A stretch of 64,000 bases of DNA, taken from the NCBI GenBank assembly GCA_016215445.1, contig JACRJL010000001.1, forward strand, positions 248,001 through 312,000, in the 5' to 3' direction. Source of the DNA: Candidatus Roizmanbacteria bacterium. Its GTDB lineage: Bacteria; Patescibacteriota; Microgenomatia; UBA1406; GWC2-37-13. The translations under genes were made by a program, and so were the position numbers. Below are positions 10,763 to 18,697 of this stretch, piece after piece. The notes under the pieces are model-generated. The model saw only the letters and a list, made by a program, of their open reading frames with translations, was not told the origin of the DNA and ran no database searches. Position 1 is the stretch's first letter; every line of letters starts with the position of its first letter.

Positions 10763-11452
10763 TTAAAAGGCAAACACTTTTTCCCACTTTCCCTCAGAAA
10801 TGATGTCTTCGAGATTGTGGAAACTTTTATTGATACGATGATCAGTTAACCTGTTTTGGGGAAAGTTATAGGTTCTGATTTTTTCCGCTCTGTCTCCAAC
10901 CCCGACGTCCTTGACATATGAATTAGCTATGCCTCTTTTCTTTTCTTCCTCGAGTTGAAATAGTTTACCCATAAGTAAGTCATAGGCTATTTTCCGGTTC
11001 GCTTCCTGGTAGCGTTCACGGGAAGCTGTTGTGACTATCCCGGTGGGTTTGTGAGTGAGGCGGACAGCTGTCGAAACCTTATTGACATTCTGTCCGCCGT
11101 GGCCTCCCGACCTGTAAAACTGCCAATCTAGTTCGGACGGATTGATTCTTATATCTGATTTGATTATTTGAGGAAGAACGACAATAATGCAGGTTGAAGT
11201 ATGGATTCTACCTTTTCTTTCGGTTTCAGGGATTCTCTGTACTCTGTGAACTCCTGTTTCATTTTTAAAATATTTAAAAGTTCCTTCGCCGTTGACTTTT
11301 ATTGTATTGTCGTCCAGATAAACAACTTTAAAAAGTTTTTTTTGGGCAAAACGGATGTATGAGGTTAGCAACTCATCCATCCAGAGTTTTGATTCGTCTC
11401 CCCCAACTCCGGGAAGGGCTTCGATTATGGCGGCATTGGGATTTATTAGCAT
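10763..11452 (-). CDS. prfA: Peptide chain release factor 1 lacking domain 1
   Basis: 229 residues against about 360 in E. coli. It starts at [27 protein letters not shown], equivalent to the beginning of domain 2, so the N-terminal domain is missing. The gene cannot be extended because hisS ends 24 bases upstream. Codon recognition: [14 protein letters not shown] matches the RF1 P-x-T and IHTS pattern (P-E-T here, P-A-T in E. coli), and not the SPF motif of RF2. The GGQ loop is [11 protein letters not shown] and the late [14 protein letters not shown] is typical RF1. It should read UAA and UAG. Confidence 0.88.
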   Translation of the reverse strand: MLINPNAAIIEALPGVGGDESKLWMDELLTSYIRFAQKKLFKVVYLDDNTIKVNGEGTFKYFKNETGVHRVQRIPETERKGRIHTSTCIIVVLPQIIKSDIRINPSELDWQFYRSGGHGGQNVNKVSTAVRLTHKPTGIVTTASRERYQEANRKIAYDLLMGKLFQLEEEKKRGIANSYVKDVGVGDRAEKIRTYNFPQNRLTDHRINKSFHNLEDIISEGKWEKVFAF

Positions 11453-11488
11453 ATGAGACTTATCAGTCTAATGAGCTTAATTAGATTT
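11453..11488. repeat. 9-bp-period repeat between prfA and hisS
   Basis: Four consecutive 9-mers, ATGAGACTT, ATCAGTCTA, ATGAGCTTA and ATTAGATTT, fill the gap immediately upstream of the prfA start codon and enter the hisS 3' end. AGACT/AGTCT pairs give it palindromic character. The arrangement (array abutting the start codon) is the same as at gyrA. Confidence 0.55.
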
Positions 11489-12694
11489 AAGAAATGCTAA
11501 CAATTTTTCTTGATTTAGCTCTTTTTGATCTCCTGTTTTCATATCTTTTATCTTTACGACATTCTTTTCTGCCTCTTCAGGGCCGATTATTATTACAAAA
11601 GGAATTCCCTTTTTATTGGCATATTTGAGCTGTTTGTCTAGTTTTATACTTGAATTCGAATAAAGATCTGTATTGATATAGTTTGTTCTTAAAAAATTAG
11701 TAATTTTTTGGGATTCCTTAATTAAATCTTGGTTAAAAATAGTGACAAGAACCTTAGTTTTTGTTTTTATTGCCGGAAACAGTCCGAATTCGTCCATAGC
11801 CAAAACTGTTCTGTCAAAACCTATAGCAAAACCAACGGCAGGAACGTTTCGGTTGCTAAATCTAGACACTAGGCTGTCAAATCTTTCGCAACCGGCCAAT
11901 GAACCGGCGTCAAATTCGGAAACAACAATTTCCCAAATAGTTCCGGTCGAATAAGAAAAAGACCGGGCTAAAGTTGGTTTAAAGATATAGTTTTCTTTTA
12001 AACCATAATTGTCAAGGTATTTAAAAATTGTTTTTAGTTCTTCATTTGGTTTCGCCGAAGCGACCTTATCCAAAAGTTTCTGAGCGTCATTTGCAGAATA
12101 GCCTTTTTTTACAAGTTCATTGACGACTCCTTCTTTGCCGATTTTTTCCAGTTTGTCAATGGCGACAATAGCTTTATAAGGAATATCTTTATACAATGCT
12201 CTGTCATTAATGATCGCCAGCGGTTTTTTGAAACCAAGGTTTTTAAAAATATTGATGGTTAAAGCAATAGTTTCTCCGTCGGCGGTTCTGTTGTCTACTC
12301 CGAAAATGTCTGCGTCGCACTGCAGGAATTCTCTGTATCGTCCTTTTTGCGGTTTTTCTGCGCGCCATACGGTTTGGATTTGATACCTTTTGAAAGGAAA
12401 CGTGATTTTATCGGAATACTGAGCTATGAATCGGCAGGTCGGGACAGTTTGATCGTATCTTAAAGCGACTTTTCTTCCTCCTGTGTCCTCGAATTTGTAA
12501 AAAAGTTTTTCATCTTCGCCAATATTTCCTGTAAATACCTCTAGATACTCGATTGCTGGAGTTTCTATCGGTTCAAACCCGTAAAGTTCAAAGGTTCTCC
12601 TAATGACATCAATAACATATTGACGCTTAATCGCCTCTTCGGGTAAAAAATCTCGGAAACCTTTTAGAATCTGTGGTTCAATTTTTTTGTCCAT
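11477..12694 (-). CDS. hisS: Histidyl-tRNA synthetase
   Basis: 405 residues, class II. Early GFRDFLPEEAIKR, motif 2 ALRYDQTVPTCRF and motif 3 GFAIGFDRTVLAM are visible, with a C-terminal anticodon-binding domain (VLVTIFNQDLIKESQKI). Motif 2 is of the LRYDxTVP type seen in archaeal and eukaryotic enzymes and in some bacteria, rather than LRPEGT. It charges tRNA-His and heads hisS-prfA-rpmE. Expression is apparently controlled by the His-codon attenuator directly upstream; a second, weaker -10 (TATAAT, 12703-12708) eight bases before the ATG could give an attenuator-independent leaderless message. Confidence 0.96.
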   Translation of the reverse strand: MDKKIEPQILKGFRDFLPEEAIKRQYVIDVIRRTFELYGFEPIETPAIEYLEVFTGNIGEDEKLFYKFEDTGGRKVALRYDQTVPTCRFIAQYSDKITFPFKRYQIQTVWRAEKPQKGRYREFLQCDADIFGVDNRTADGETIALTINIFKNLGFKKPLAIINDRALYKDIPYKAIVAIDKLEKIGKEGVVNELVKKGYSANDAQKLLDKVASAKPNEELKTIFKYLDNYGLKENYIFKPTLARSFSYSTGTIWEIVVSEFDAGSLAGCERFDSLVSRFSNRNVPAVGFAIGFDRTVLAMDEFGLFPAIKTKTKVLVTIFNQDLIKESQKITNFLRTNYINTDLYSNSSIKLDKQLKYANKKGIPFVIIIGPEEAEKNVVKIKDMKTGDQKELNQEKLLAFLKSN

Positions 12695-12724
12695 ATTATT
12701 TAATTATACAATTAATAATTGATA

Positions 12725-12748
12725 TAAAAAATCCCTCCTTGCGGAGGG
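12725..12748 (-). terminator. Intrinsic terminator of the hisS attenuator (segments 3:4)
   Basis: On the minus strand CCCTCC (12743-12748), loop GCAA, GGAGGG (12733-12738), then A and six T. A perfect 6-bp GC-rich stem with a tetraloop and T-tract is a strong rho-independent terminator. It lies between the leader peptide and hisS, so transcription must read through it to reach the gene. Confidence 0.85.
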
Positions 12749-12793
12749 CAGATAATTTTATTTTACAAATTACATTACCCTCCGTTAGGAAGG
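12733..12793 (-). promoter_or_regulatory. His-dependent transcription attenuator of hisS
   Basis: Four segments in order: 1 CCTTCC (12788-12793), 2 GGAGGG (12778-12783), 3 CCCTCC (12743-12748), 4 GGAGGG (12733-12738). 1:2 pairs with one G-U, 2:3 and 3:4 pair perfectly. A ribosome stalled on the His codons (12793-12801) covers segment 1 and leaves 2 free to pair with 3, preventing the 3:4 terminator. A ribosome that reaches the stop codon covers 2 and lets 3:4 form. This is the logic of the classical his and trp leaders. Confidence 0.85.
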
Positions 12794-12831
12794 TGGTGAT
12801 GAACTATATCTTTTGAATTAGTTATTTTCAT
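12775..12831 (-). CDS. Leader peptide of the hisS attenuator
   Basis: 18 codons: MKITNSKDIVHHHLPNGG. Three consecutive His codons (CAT CAC CAC, 12793-12801) end exactly where RNA segment 1 begins, and the last two sense codons plus stop (GGA GGG TAA) lie on segment 2. The ATG is seven bases after a perfect extended -10, so the message is probably leaderless. The peptide itself likely has no function beyond sensing charged tRNA-His. Confidence 0.85.
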   Translation of the reverse strand: MKITNSKDIVHHHLPNGG

Positions 12832-12838
12832 AAGGAAT

Positions 12839-12847
12839 ATTATATCA
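12839..12847 (-). promoter_or_regulatory. Extended -10 promoter of the hisS leader
   Basis: TGATATAAT on the minus strand, directly after the htrA stop codon; no good -35 is visible (TCTCGA at the expected place), which an extended -10 can tolerate. The predicted start point coincides with the ATG of the leader peptide. Confidence 0.7.
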
Positions 12848-12848
12848 T

Positions 12849-13982
12849 TTATTGGGCTGATTCGAGAATGATATTAAAAGATTTAATTTCTTTGTTCCTC
12901 CAAACTTTCAAAATGACTGTTTGGCCGACTTTTTTGTCCGCGATTAATTTTGTCAAAGTTTGGTCGTCGTTTCCGGTGATCTTTTTGCTATTAAACTCAA
13001 TGATGATGTCGTCTGTTTCCAGTCCGGCTTTTTGGGCAGGTGAACCAGCGATGACGTCGACAACATAAGCGCCTTCAACTACTTCATTTAAGATGGCGGT
13101 TTGCTTATCAATCATTTTATATCTGACGCCTATATATGGTCTATCGAAACTGGCGCCGTTTTTATTAAAATTGTCAATCAGATTTTTAACGACATTAACC
13201 GGAAGAGCAAAGCCTATATTCTGACCTGATTCGGCGATCGCAGCATTAACTCCGATAACTTCGCCGCGGGAGTTTAAAAGTGGTCCACCGGAATTTCCAG
13301 GATTTATTGCCGCATCTGTCTGAATGACGTTATCCAATTTTTCAACAAATCCTTCAAATGGACTTCCGGCTGTAATACCTCTACCCAAGCCGGAAATAAT
13401 ACCAGAAGTTACAGTATTCGTAAATTCGCCTAGAGGAGTTCCAATAGCCACAACTAATTGACCGAGCTTGAGATTGTTAGAGTTGCCTAGTTTCAAAGGT
13501 TTAATTCCTTTGGCGTTGATTTTTAAAATAGCCAGGTCGTTTAACGGGTCGCGGTAGATTTTTTCGACATTATGTTTTTTCTTGTCATTAGTCAAAACTT
13601 GATAAGTGGCTTCATTATCGGAGACGACGTGTTTATTAGTGATGATTAGTCCGTTGGCGCTGACGATAAAACCGCTACCGATGTTTTGTTCGACTTTTTG
13701 TTGCTTACCGGGAATCTGTCTGAACGGACTGAATGGATCAAACGGATTAATTTCAATGATATTACTTGATGAAGTTGCTTTGTTTATGATGACTGTGACA
13801 ACAGATGGTAAAGATTCTTCAACGACTTTTGTGACGACTGATTCTTCGTAGACAACAGTCTGTTTTTCAATAGATTGATCTCGTAGATTAGGGATTTTAG
13901 GAGCATTAGGAAAAAGATTAAATTTTTGTCCGACTAGAGCGACAATTATGAGAGATCCTAAAAGAAAGAGAAATTTTTTCAT
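12849..13982 (-). CDS. HtrA/DegP-like serine protease with one PDZ domain
   Basis: 377 residues. An N-terminal hydrophobic segment (about residues 4-20) anchors or exports the protein. Trypsin-like triad: His in IITNKHVVSD, Asp in DPLNDLAILKI, Ser in NPGNSGGPLL. One PDZ domain follows (about 280-370, AGSPAQKAGLETDDIIIEF). It should degrade or refold misfolded proteins outside the membrane. It is 13 bases downstream of the Ctp protease gene, giving a two-protease envelope quality unit. Confidence 0.95.
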   Translation of the reverse strand: MKKFLFLLGSLIIVALVGQKFNLFPNAPKIPNLRDQSIEKQTVVYEESVVTKVVEESLPSVVTVIINKATSSSNIIEINPFDPFSPFRQIPGKQQKVEQNIGSGFIVSANGLIITNKHVVSDNEATYQVLTNDKKKHNVEKIYRDPLNDLAILKINAKGIKPLKLGNSNNLKLGQLVVAIGTPLGEFTNTVTSGIISGLGRGITAGSPFEGFVEKLDNVIQTDAAINPGNSGGPLLNSRGEVIGVNAAIAESGQNIGFALPVNVVKNLIDNFNKNGASFDRPYIGVRYKMIDKQTAILNEVVEGAYVVDVIAGSPAQKAGLETDDIIIEFNSKKITGNDDQTLTKLIADKKVGQTVILKVWRNKEIKSFNIILESAQ

Positions 13983-13995
13983 ATATTGAAAAAAA

Positions 13996-15198
13996 TTATT
14001 TCAATAATTCTAATGCTTTTTCCAATTGTTTGTCAGTTTCGTTTGTTAAAGTATTTCCTTCCGATATTTTATTTTCGATTTTTATATCAGGCTCAATCCC
14101 TTTGCTGTTAATCCAATCTCCATTGGGTAGAATCCATTTAGCTACTGTGACGTGTAGTCCAGCTCCCTGGTTTAGATCAACTGCTTCTTGAACAGAACCT
14201 TTGCCAAAACTTTTTTCACCGACTAATTTTGCTTTTTTGTGATCGCGTAGGCTTCCGGCTAGTATTTCAGATGCTGAAGCCGAACCCTTATTTATAAGTA
14301 CAGTCAAAGGTATATCTTTGAGTTTTCCTTCCCTTTCGACTAAATAGTCTCGGGGTTCACTTACGGTAGATTCTTGTTTGACAACAAGCTTGCCTTGAGG
14401 AAGGAACTCCGACGCTAGGTAGACTGAGCTTTCCAGATAGCCGCCTGGATTGTCGCGTAAATCCAAAACCATACCTTTGATTTGTTTTGCAATCCACTTG
14501 TTTTGAATTTCGGAAACCGCCTTATCCCATTCTTCATTAGTGTTTTCACCGAATTGGTTTAGTTTAAGGACGGCTATATTTTTATTGAAAGAGAGTTCGA
14601 CCGAGGCGACAATAATTTGGTCTCGAGTTATTGTTACTGAAAACTCTTTATCGTTTCGTTCAAGCGTAAGTTTGACTTTCGTTCCTTTTGGACCGCGAAT
14701 TTTTGAAACTGCTTGAGGAAGCGTCCAGCCGTTTGTTTTAGCACCGTCGACCTCATTGATTAAATCGCCTGCTCTGACGCCAGCCTTTTCCGCTGGAGAT
14801 TGCTTCAGTGGGGCAATCACGATTATTCTACTTTCTTTTAAACCTAGTTGAGCGCCGATCCCCTCAAATTTACCTTGAAGATCATCTTTGGTTTGTCTAT
14901 TTTCGTCTGGGGTTAAGAAGAAAGTATAGGGGTCGTCGAGGGAAGCGACCATTCCTTTGATTGCCCCAAAGTACATTTTTTTAGGATCGACCTTCTTTTT
15001 ATCTATATACTTTTTTTCCAACATTCCCCAGACTTCCCAAAACAGATCAAAATTGCTGACAGATATTTTATTAGTTCCTGAAGCTTGAAAATTTGAAAGA
15101 GATCTATACTGTCCCAGTTTATAACCTCCTCCAAAAAGAAAAACGCTGAAAGCAAGGAAAAAAATGAAATTAACTAGTTTAAATTTAAAATTCTTCAT
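13996..15198 (-). CDS. C-terminal processing peptidase (S41 family)
   Basis: 400 residues. Single N-terminal membrane segment (about 8-25), a PDZ domain (LKQSPAEKAGVRAGDLI) and the S41 catalytic dyad: Ser in NKGSASASEIL and Lys in VGEKSFGKGSVQEA. Ctp enzymes cleave the C-termini of exported proteins in the envelope. Its start overlaps the previous gene by 4 bases. Confidence 0.95.
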   Translation of the reverse strand: MKNFKFKLVNFIFFLAFSVFLFGGGYKLGQYRSLSNFQASGTNKISVSNFDLFWEVWGMLEKKYIDKKKVDPKKMYFGAIKGMVASLDDPYTFFLTPDENRQTKDDLQGKFEGIGAQLGLKESRIIVIAPLKQSPAEKAGVRAGDLINEVDGAKTNGWTLPQAVSKIRGPKGTKVKLTLERNDKEFSVTITRDQIIVASVELSFNKNIAVLKLNQFGENTNEEWDKAVSEIQNKWIAKQIKGMVLDLRDNPGGYLESSVYLASEFLPQGKLVVKQESTVSEPRDYLVEREGKLKDIPLTVLINKGSASASEILAGSLRDHKKAKLVGEKSFGKGSVQEAVDLNQGAGLHVTVAKWILPNGDWINSKGIEPDIKIENKISEGNTLTNETDKQLEKALELLK

Positions 15199-15908
15199 TG
15201 GTAAAAATAAATCTTAGCAGATTTGGAAACAATAGTGCAATAGTGATATTTTAATTTTTCGATTTTCTTCACATCTTCAGCATTTTTAACTTGGGCAAAA
15301 AAAGCTTTTGTATTTTCTGGTAGTTCTTGGAGCGTAATATAGCCTTTAACACCTAAGGCTTCACTTTTAACCTGGAGATAGGGAGAGAGTTGCTCGCAAA
15401 AAATAATTTTTTTTGAGACTTCGGTTGTCGATAGAGAAGACAAAGAATTTAGATAAAAAACTTCCCCTCCGAAATCTTCACCGGCTTTTTTTAAGGAAAA
15501 TTCCTGGGCTTTGGAGACATTGATTGTAAGACTTTCTTTGGTTATTTTCTCGATTTCTCCTTTGAAAGGTGAGAGCGTCTGACCTTTTTTCTTGTCCTCT
15601 GTTTCGATAATAAGTTTTCCTTGATTATGATCAATTTCCTTAATTATTCCATTTTCAGGGCTGCGGACTTTTCTATTTGTGAACAAACCTTTGTTAATAG
15701 CTATTACATCTCCTTTATTCACTTTTTCACCGACTAATTTTTTAAGGTAACGAAAAATGCTTTTTGGATTAATCTCAAGTACACTGGAAACATTAACTTC
15801 AAGATCCTGGTGAATTCTTTTTTCAAACAAGGGAGTTTCAAAATCAACATTACTCCCAGCTTTAACAAGGCAAACATTACCGGGGAGAATATTATAAGTA
15901 ATAACCAT
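15195..15908 (-). CDS. Protein of unknown function with a lipoyl/barrel-sandwich-like segment
   Basis: 237 residues, no signal peptide or membrane segment. Residues about 60-95 (VGEKVNKGDVIAINKG ... VRSPENGIIKEIDHNQG) look like a barrel-sandwich hybrid, as in biotinyl/lipoyl domains, but the biotinylation or lipoylation lysine motif is not evident. The C-terminal half (ITLQELPENTKAFFAQV) is unrecognised. The ATG follows AAGGAG by only two bases. It lies between rpsR and ctp in a run of overlapping genes, so an envelope or translation-linked role is possible; I do not assign one. Confidence 0.7.
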   Translation of the reverse strand: MVITYNILPGNVCLVKAGSNVDFETPLFEKRIHQDLEVNVSSVLEINPKSIFRYLKKLVGEKVNKGDVIAINKGLFTNRKVRSPENGIIKEIDHNQGKLIIETEDKKKGQTLSPFKGEIEKITKESLTINVSKAQEFSLKKAGEDFGGEVFYLNSLSSLSTTEVSKKIIFCEQLSPYLQVKSEALGVKGYITLQELPENTKAFFAQVKNAEDVKKIEKLKYHYCTIVSKSAKIYFYQ

Positions 15909-15936
15909 AACTCCTTAAGTATAGTAGAAAAAAACC

Positions 15937-16143
15937 TCATCGTAAACCCTGATAAGAAACGTAAGCGACCAAACCAAGGAAACGGGCATATTTTATTTCT
16001 TTAGTGAGAGCTCTTTGATGTTTTGCACACAAACCTGATCTTTCCCGACTGACAATCTTTTTCCTTGGGCTCAAAAATTTTTCCAAATTATCGGCATCTT
16101 TGAAGCTTGGATTAGTTTTATATTGACAAAAAAAACATTTCAT
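15937..16143 (-). CDS. rpsR: Ribosomal protein bS18
   Basis: 68 residues. CxxC at the start (MKCFFCQYK), DADNLEKFLSPRKKI and LCAKHQRALTKEIKYARFLGL match S18; the Cys/His set indicates the zinc-binding form. S18 pairs with S6 on the 30S platform. Third gene of the conserved rpsF-ssb-rpsR order. Confidence 0.96.
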   Translation of the reverse strand: MKCFFCQYKTNPSFKDADNLEKFLSPRKKIVSRERSGLCAKHQRALTKEIKYARFLGLVAYVSYQGLR

Positions 16144-16148
16144 ATGAT

Positions 16149-16646
16149 TTAAAAGGGAATATCGTCAGGGTTAACTGTTTCCTCCTTGTCCGCCGAAGCT
16201 TCAGCGGGGGCGGATCCTTCTAATTGCTTGTCTTTTCTTACTTCCTCTTTAGCAGTAACTGTTTCATCCTTTGGCGCGACTGACTCTGTTGTTGTTTCGC
16301 CCATTCGTCTACCGTCGCTAAAGACTATAAAATCATCAAGAACGATTTCAGTAATTGATCTTTGTTGTCCGTCTTTACCTGTGAAAGTTCGGTAAGTCAG
16401 TCTTCCTTCAAGAAAAATTTTTCTTCCTTTTGTTAGAAGTTTACCACATAGTTCGGCTAATTTTTGCCAGGCAACAATTCTGTGATATTGAACTTCTTCT
16501 TTGGTCGAACCATCAGCTGTAGTCCAACTACGGTTTGTCGCCACTCCGAATGTACAAACGGCTGTTCCTGCCGGAGTATATTTTAGTTCTGGATCGCGGG
16601 TCAAATTTCCTATTAAAATAACTCTATTTAAAGATCGGCTTGCCAT
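16149..16646 (-). CDS. ssb: Single-stranded DNA-binding protein
   Basis: 165 residues. OB fold to about residue 110 (SLNRVILIGNLTRDPELKYT, GKIFLEGRL-like strand GRKIFLEGRLTYRTF), then a flexible linker and the acidic tip DDIPF that recruits repair and replication proteins. The linker contains GSAPAEASADK, encoded by a GC-rich palindrome (see repeat). Lies 3 bases after rpsF. Confidence 0.96.
   Translation of the reverse strand: MASRSLNRVILIGNLTRDPELKYTPAGTAVCTFGVATNRSWTTADGSTKEEVQYHRIVAWQKLAELCGKLLTKGRKIFLEGRLTYRTFTGKDGQQRSITEIVLDDFIVFSDGRRMGETTTESVAPKDETVTAKEEVRKDKQLEGSAPAEASADKEETVNPDDIPF
16189..16214. repeat. GC-rich palindrome in the ssb linker
   Basis: TCCGCC (16189-16194) and GGCGGA (16209-16214) are perfect inverted arms around GAAGCTTC, itself a palindrome. 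It encodes PAEASAD in the disordered part of SSB, where an in-frame insertion would be tolerated. Confidence 0.6.
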
Positions 16647-16649
16647 AAT

Positions 16650-16910
16650 TTATTCCTTAACTAGTAACAAGAATCTGATTAATTTTTCATTGAAATTGAG
16701 TTTTTTTCTCAATTCAGCTGTTTTTGTTTTATCAATATCAAGAGTTAAGTTATAGAATTTAGCTCTTTGAAGTTTTTTAATAGGATAAACAAGGGTTTTT
16801 TCTCCCCAGTTTTCTTCTTTTTCTATCTTTCCAGAGAGGCTGGTAATTAAATCCTTAATATTTTTTAGTTCTGCTTCTTCATTAAGAAGAAAGGTTAGTT
16901 CATATTTCAT
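16650..16910 (-). CDS. rpsF: Ribosomal protein bS6
   Basis: 86 residues, a little shorter than the family. YELTFLLNEEAELKNI at the start, WGEKTLVYPIKKLQRAKFYNLTL and the final LNFNEKLIRFLLLVKE match S6. Heads rpsF-ssb-rpsR and is transcribed away from the neighbouring membrane glycosyltransferase across a 27-bp gap that must hold both promoters. Confidence 0.93.
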   Translation of the reverse strand: MKYELTFLLNEEAELKNIKDLITSLSGKIEKEENWGEKTLVYPIKKLQRAKFYNLTLDIDKTKTAELRKKLNFNEKLIRFLLLVKE

Positions 16911-16924
16911 ACTTAGATCTGTAA

Positions 16925-16930
16925 TATAAT
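16925..16930 (+). promoter_or_regulatory. -10 box of the membrane glycosyltransferase (leaderless type)
   Basis: TATAAT seven bases before the ATG at 16938. The intergenic DNA is also a loose dyad (CTTAG ... CTAAG) shared with the divergent rpsF promoter. Confidence 0.6.
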
Positions 16931-16937
16931 ACTAAGC

Positions 16938-18671
16938 ATGGCAGAAAAAATCAAGGGAAACTATCTATCAATCACTATTTGGTTATTACTAATTGGTCTA
17001 TTGGTTTATACCCGATTTGTAAATCTAGGTTGGGGACTTCCCTTTCCAATGCATCCTGATGAACGAAATATGGCTAACGCCGTTCAACAATTAAATTGTC
17101 AGTTGCCAGAATTTAAACTGAATCTGCCCAAGTCCTTTTCTGGAAATTGGGAGCCAGTTACTTCTTGGTTGAAAATCACTAAACCCTTCGATCCTTCAGA
17201 CTGTCTTAATCCGCGTTTTTTCGCTTATGGACAGTTTCCCCTTTTTTTAGGTTACGCTTTAGTTTGGCTAATTAAATTTATTAAAGACTCTTCGACATCT
17301 TTTATTAGTTTCCAAGAAGCAACGATGGGTCTAAGGATAGTTTCCGCCTCGGCATCCCTAATGAATTCAGTTGTCTTATTTAAGATTATCTTATTAGTTT
17401 CAAAACGTAAAGTTTCTTTCAAAAACCTATTGTTTTTTTTAGTATTTATCTTTTCCCCTTTTGCAATCCAGTTTGCCCATTTTGGGACTACTGAGTCTCT
17501 TTTGATCTTTTTTTACAGCCTCATCATATACCTTTCCCTCTCTTTAAAATTAAATAAAATTAGTGTCTTACCTTACGTCTTATTGACTTCTTTTTTTATT
17601 GGTCTATCTTTGGCAACTAAGGTTTCTTCAATAATTTTTATCGCTGTTCCGGTAGTGACAATATTTTCCAAAAAGAATTCGAGATTTCCACATTTTTATT
17701 GGTTTGTAACAAGTTTTTTTGATACCTTTATAATAGGGTTAATCAGTATTTTAGTTTTTGTAATATTTTCTCCCCACAATATTATTCATTGGCAAGAATT
17801 TATCGGTTCAATTAAGTACGAAAGTGATGTCGCTTTAGGTAAATACACTGTTTTTTATACAAGACAATTTGTTGATACCATTCCCGTTTGGTTCCAGTTT
17901 ACTAAAGTTTTTCCTTATGCTTTGGGATGGGGAGTAAGTCTTATGGGTTTAATTGGACTTATTGGTCTCTCCTGGAAGGATAAACAAATCAATCTACTTA
18001 GATTTGCCTTTATAATTTATTTTTTACCAAATGCATTCTTATTTACTAAATGGACGAGATTTATGGCCCCTGTTTTTCCATTAATTACAATATTTGCCAT
18101 ATTATTTTTATCAAAATTATATGATCTATCGATTAATCTCAAGCAAAAAGCTTTAAGAATAGTATTAAATGCTGTATTTTTACTTTTTATTCTTATATTT
18201 ATTTTTCCCGGATTATCTTATCTTTCCATTTACAAAAAACCCGATATCCGTTATCAAGCATCGGAATGGATTTACAAAAATATTCCTAATAATTCATATA
18301 TTCTTTCCGAAACAGCCAATGTTATTGATATTCCTATAAATTTGGAAAGTTATGAAGCACGTAAAATTTATAATGTCGTTCCATTCAATTTCTATGATCT
18401 CGATGAGAATCTTGAATTAGAGCAAGAGTTAAAAGAGATTTTGGGAAAGGTTGATTACATTTTTGTTCCTTCAAGAAGGCTTTTTGCCAATCATTCCAAA
18501 TCAAATTATCCTTTATTGAATCAGTATTACGATAAATTATTTAGCGGTGAATTAGGATTTATAAAGGTAGCGGAATTCTCTTCAGGATTGAATGACGAAA
18601 CTGCTGAGGAAACTTGGACTGTCTTTGACCACCCTGTGATAAGAATATTCAAACGAGTCAAAAGTTCATAA
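16938..18671 (+). CDS. Multi-pass membrane glycosyltransferase, ArnT/PMT-like (GT-C)
   Basis: 577 residues with about ten hydrophobic helices through residue 425 and a soluble C-terminal part. The first extracytoplasmic loop carries MHPDERNMANAV, an acidic D-E motif in the position of the catalytic DE of protein O-mannosyltransferases and ArnT. These enzymes transfer a sugar from a polyprenyl-phosphate donor to protein or lipid on the outer face. The C-terminus (ILSETANVIDIPINLE) resembles the end domains of such proteins. Substrate unknown. The 3' end runs into an AGTTnnTAA-type repeat. Confidence 0.8.
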   Translation: MAEKIKGNYLSITIWLLLIGLLVYTRFVNLGWGLPFPMHPDERNMANAVQQLNCQLPEFKLNLPKSFSGNWEPVTSWLKITKPFDPSDCLNPRFFAYGQFPLFLGYALVWLIKFIKDSSTSFISFQEATMGLRIVSASASLMNSVVLFKIILLVSKRKVSFKNLLFFLVFIFSPFAIQFAHFGTTESLLIFFYSLIIYLSLSLKLNKISVLPYVLLTSFFIGLSLATKVSSIIFIAVPVVTIFSKKNSRFPHFYWFVTSFFDTFIIGLISILVFVIFSPHNIIHWQEFIGSIKYESDVALGKYTVFYTRQFVDTIPVWFQFTKVFPYALGWGVSLMGLIGLIGLSWKDKQINLLRFAFIIYFLPNAFLFTKWTRFMAPVFPLITIFAILFLSKLYDLSINLKQKALRIVLNAVFLLFILIFIFPGLSYLSIYKKPDIRYQASEWIYKNIPNNSYILSETANVIDIPINLESYEARKIYNVVPFNFYDLDENLELEQELKEILGKVDYIFVPSRRLFANHSKSNYPLLNQYYDKLFSGELGFIKVAEFSSGLNDETAEETWTVFDHPVIRIFKRVKSS

Positions 18672-18697
18672 ACTTACTAAGTTTTTAAAGTTTTTTG
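18663..18697. repeat. AGTTnnTAA-type units at convergent gene ends
   Basis: AGTTCATAA, ACTTACTAA, GTTTTTAA and AGTTTTTTG follow each other across the ends of the glycosyltransferase and cysS genes. The unit resembles that of the larger inverted array at 27399-27480. Confidence 0.4.

Noticed and set aside
10763-11476. Frameshifted full-length prfA
   Set aside because: Upstream sequence is the hisS 3' end, with its own intact C-terminal domain; there is no room for domain 1.
12703-12708. Second hisS promoter as a firm call
   Set aside because: The -10 is good but the -35 position falls on the attenuator T-tract and the AT-rich context makes chance matches likely; kept only as a remark.
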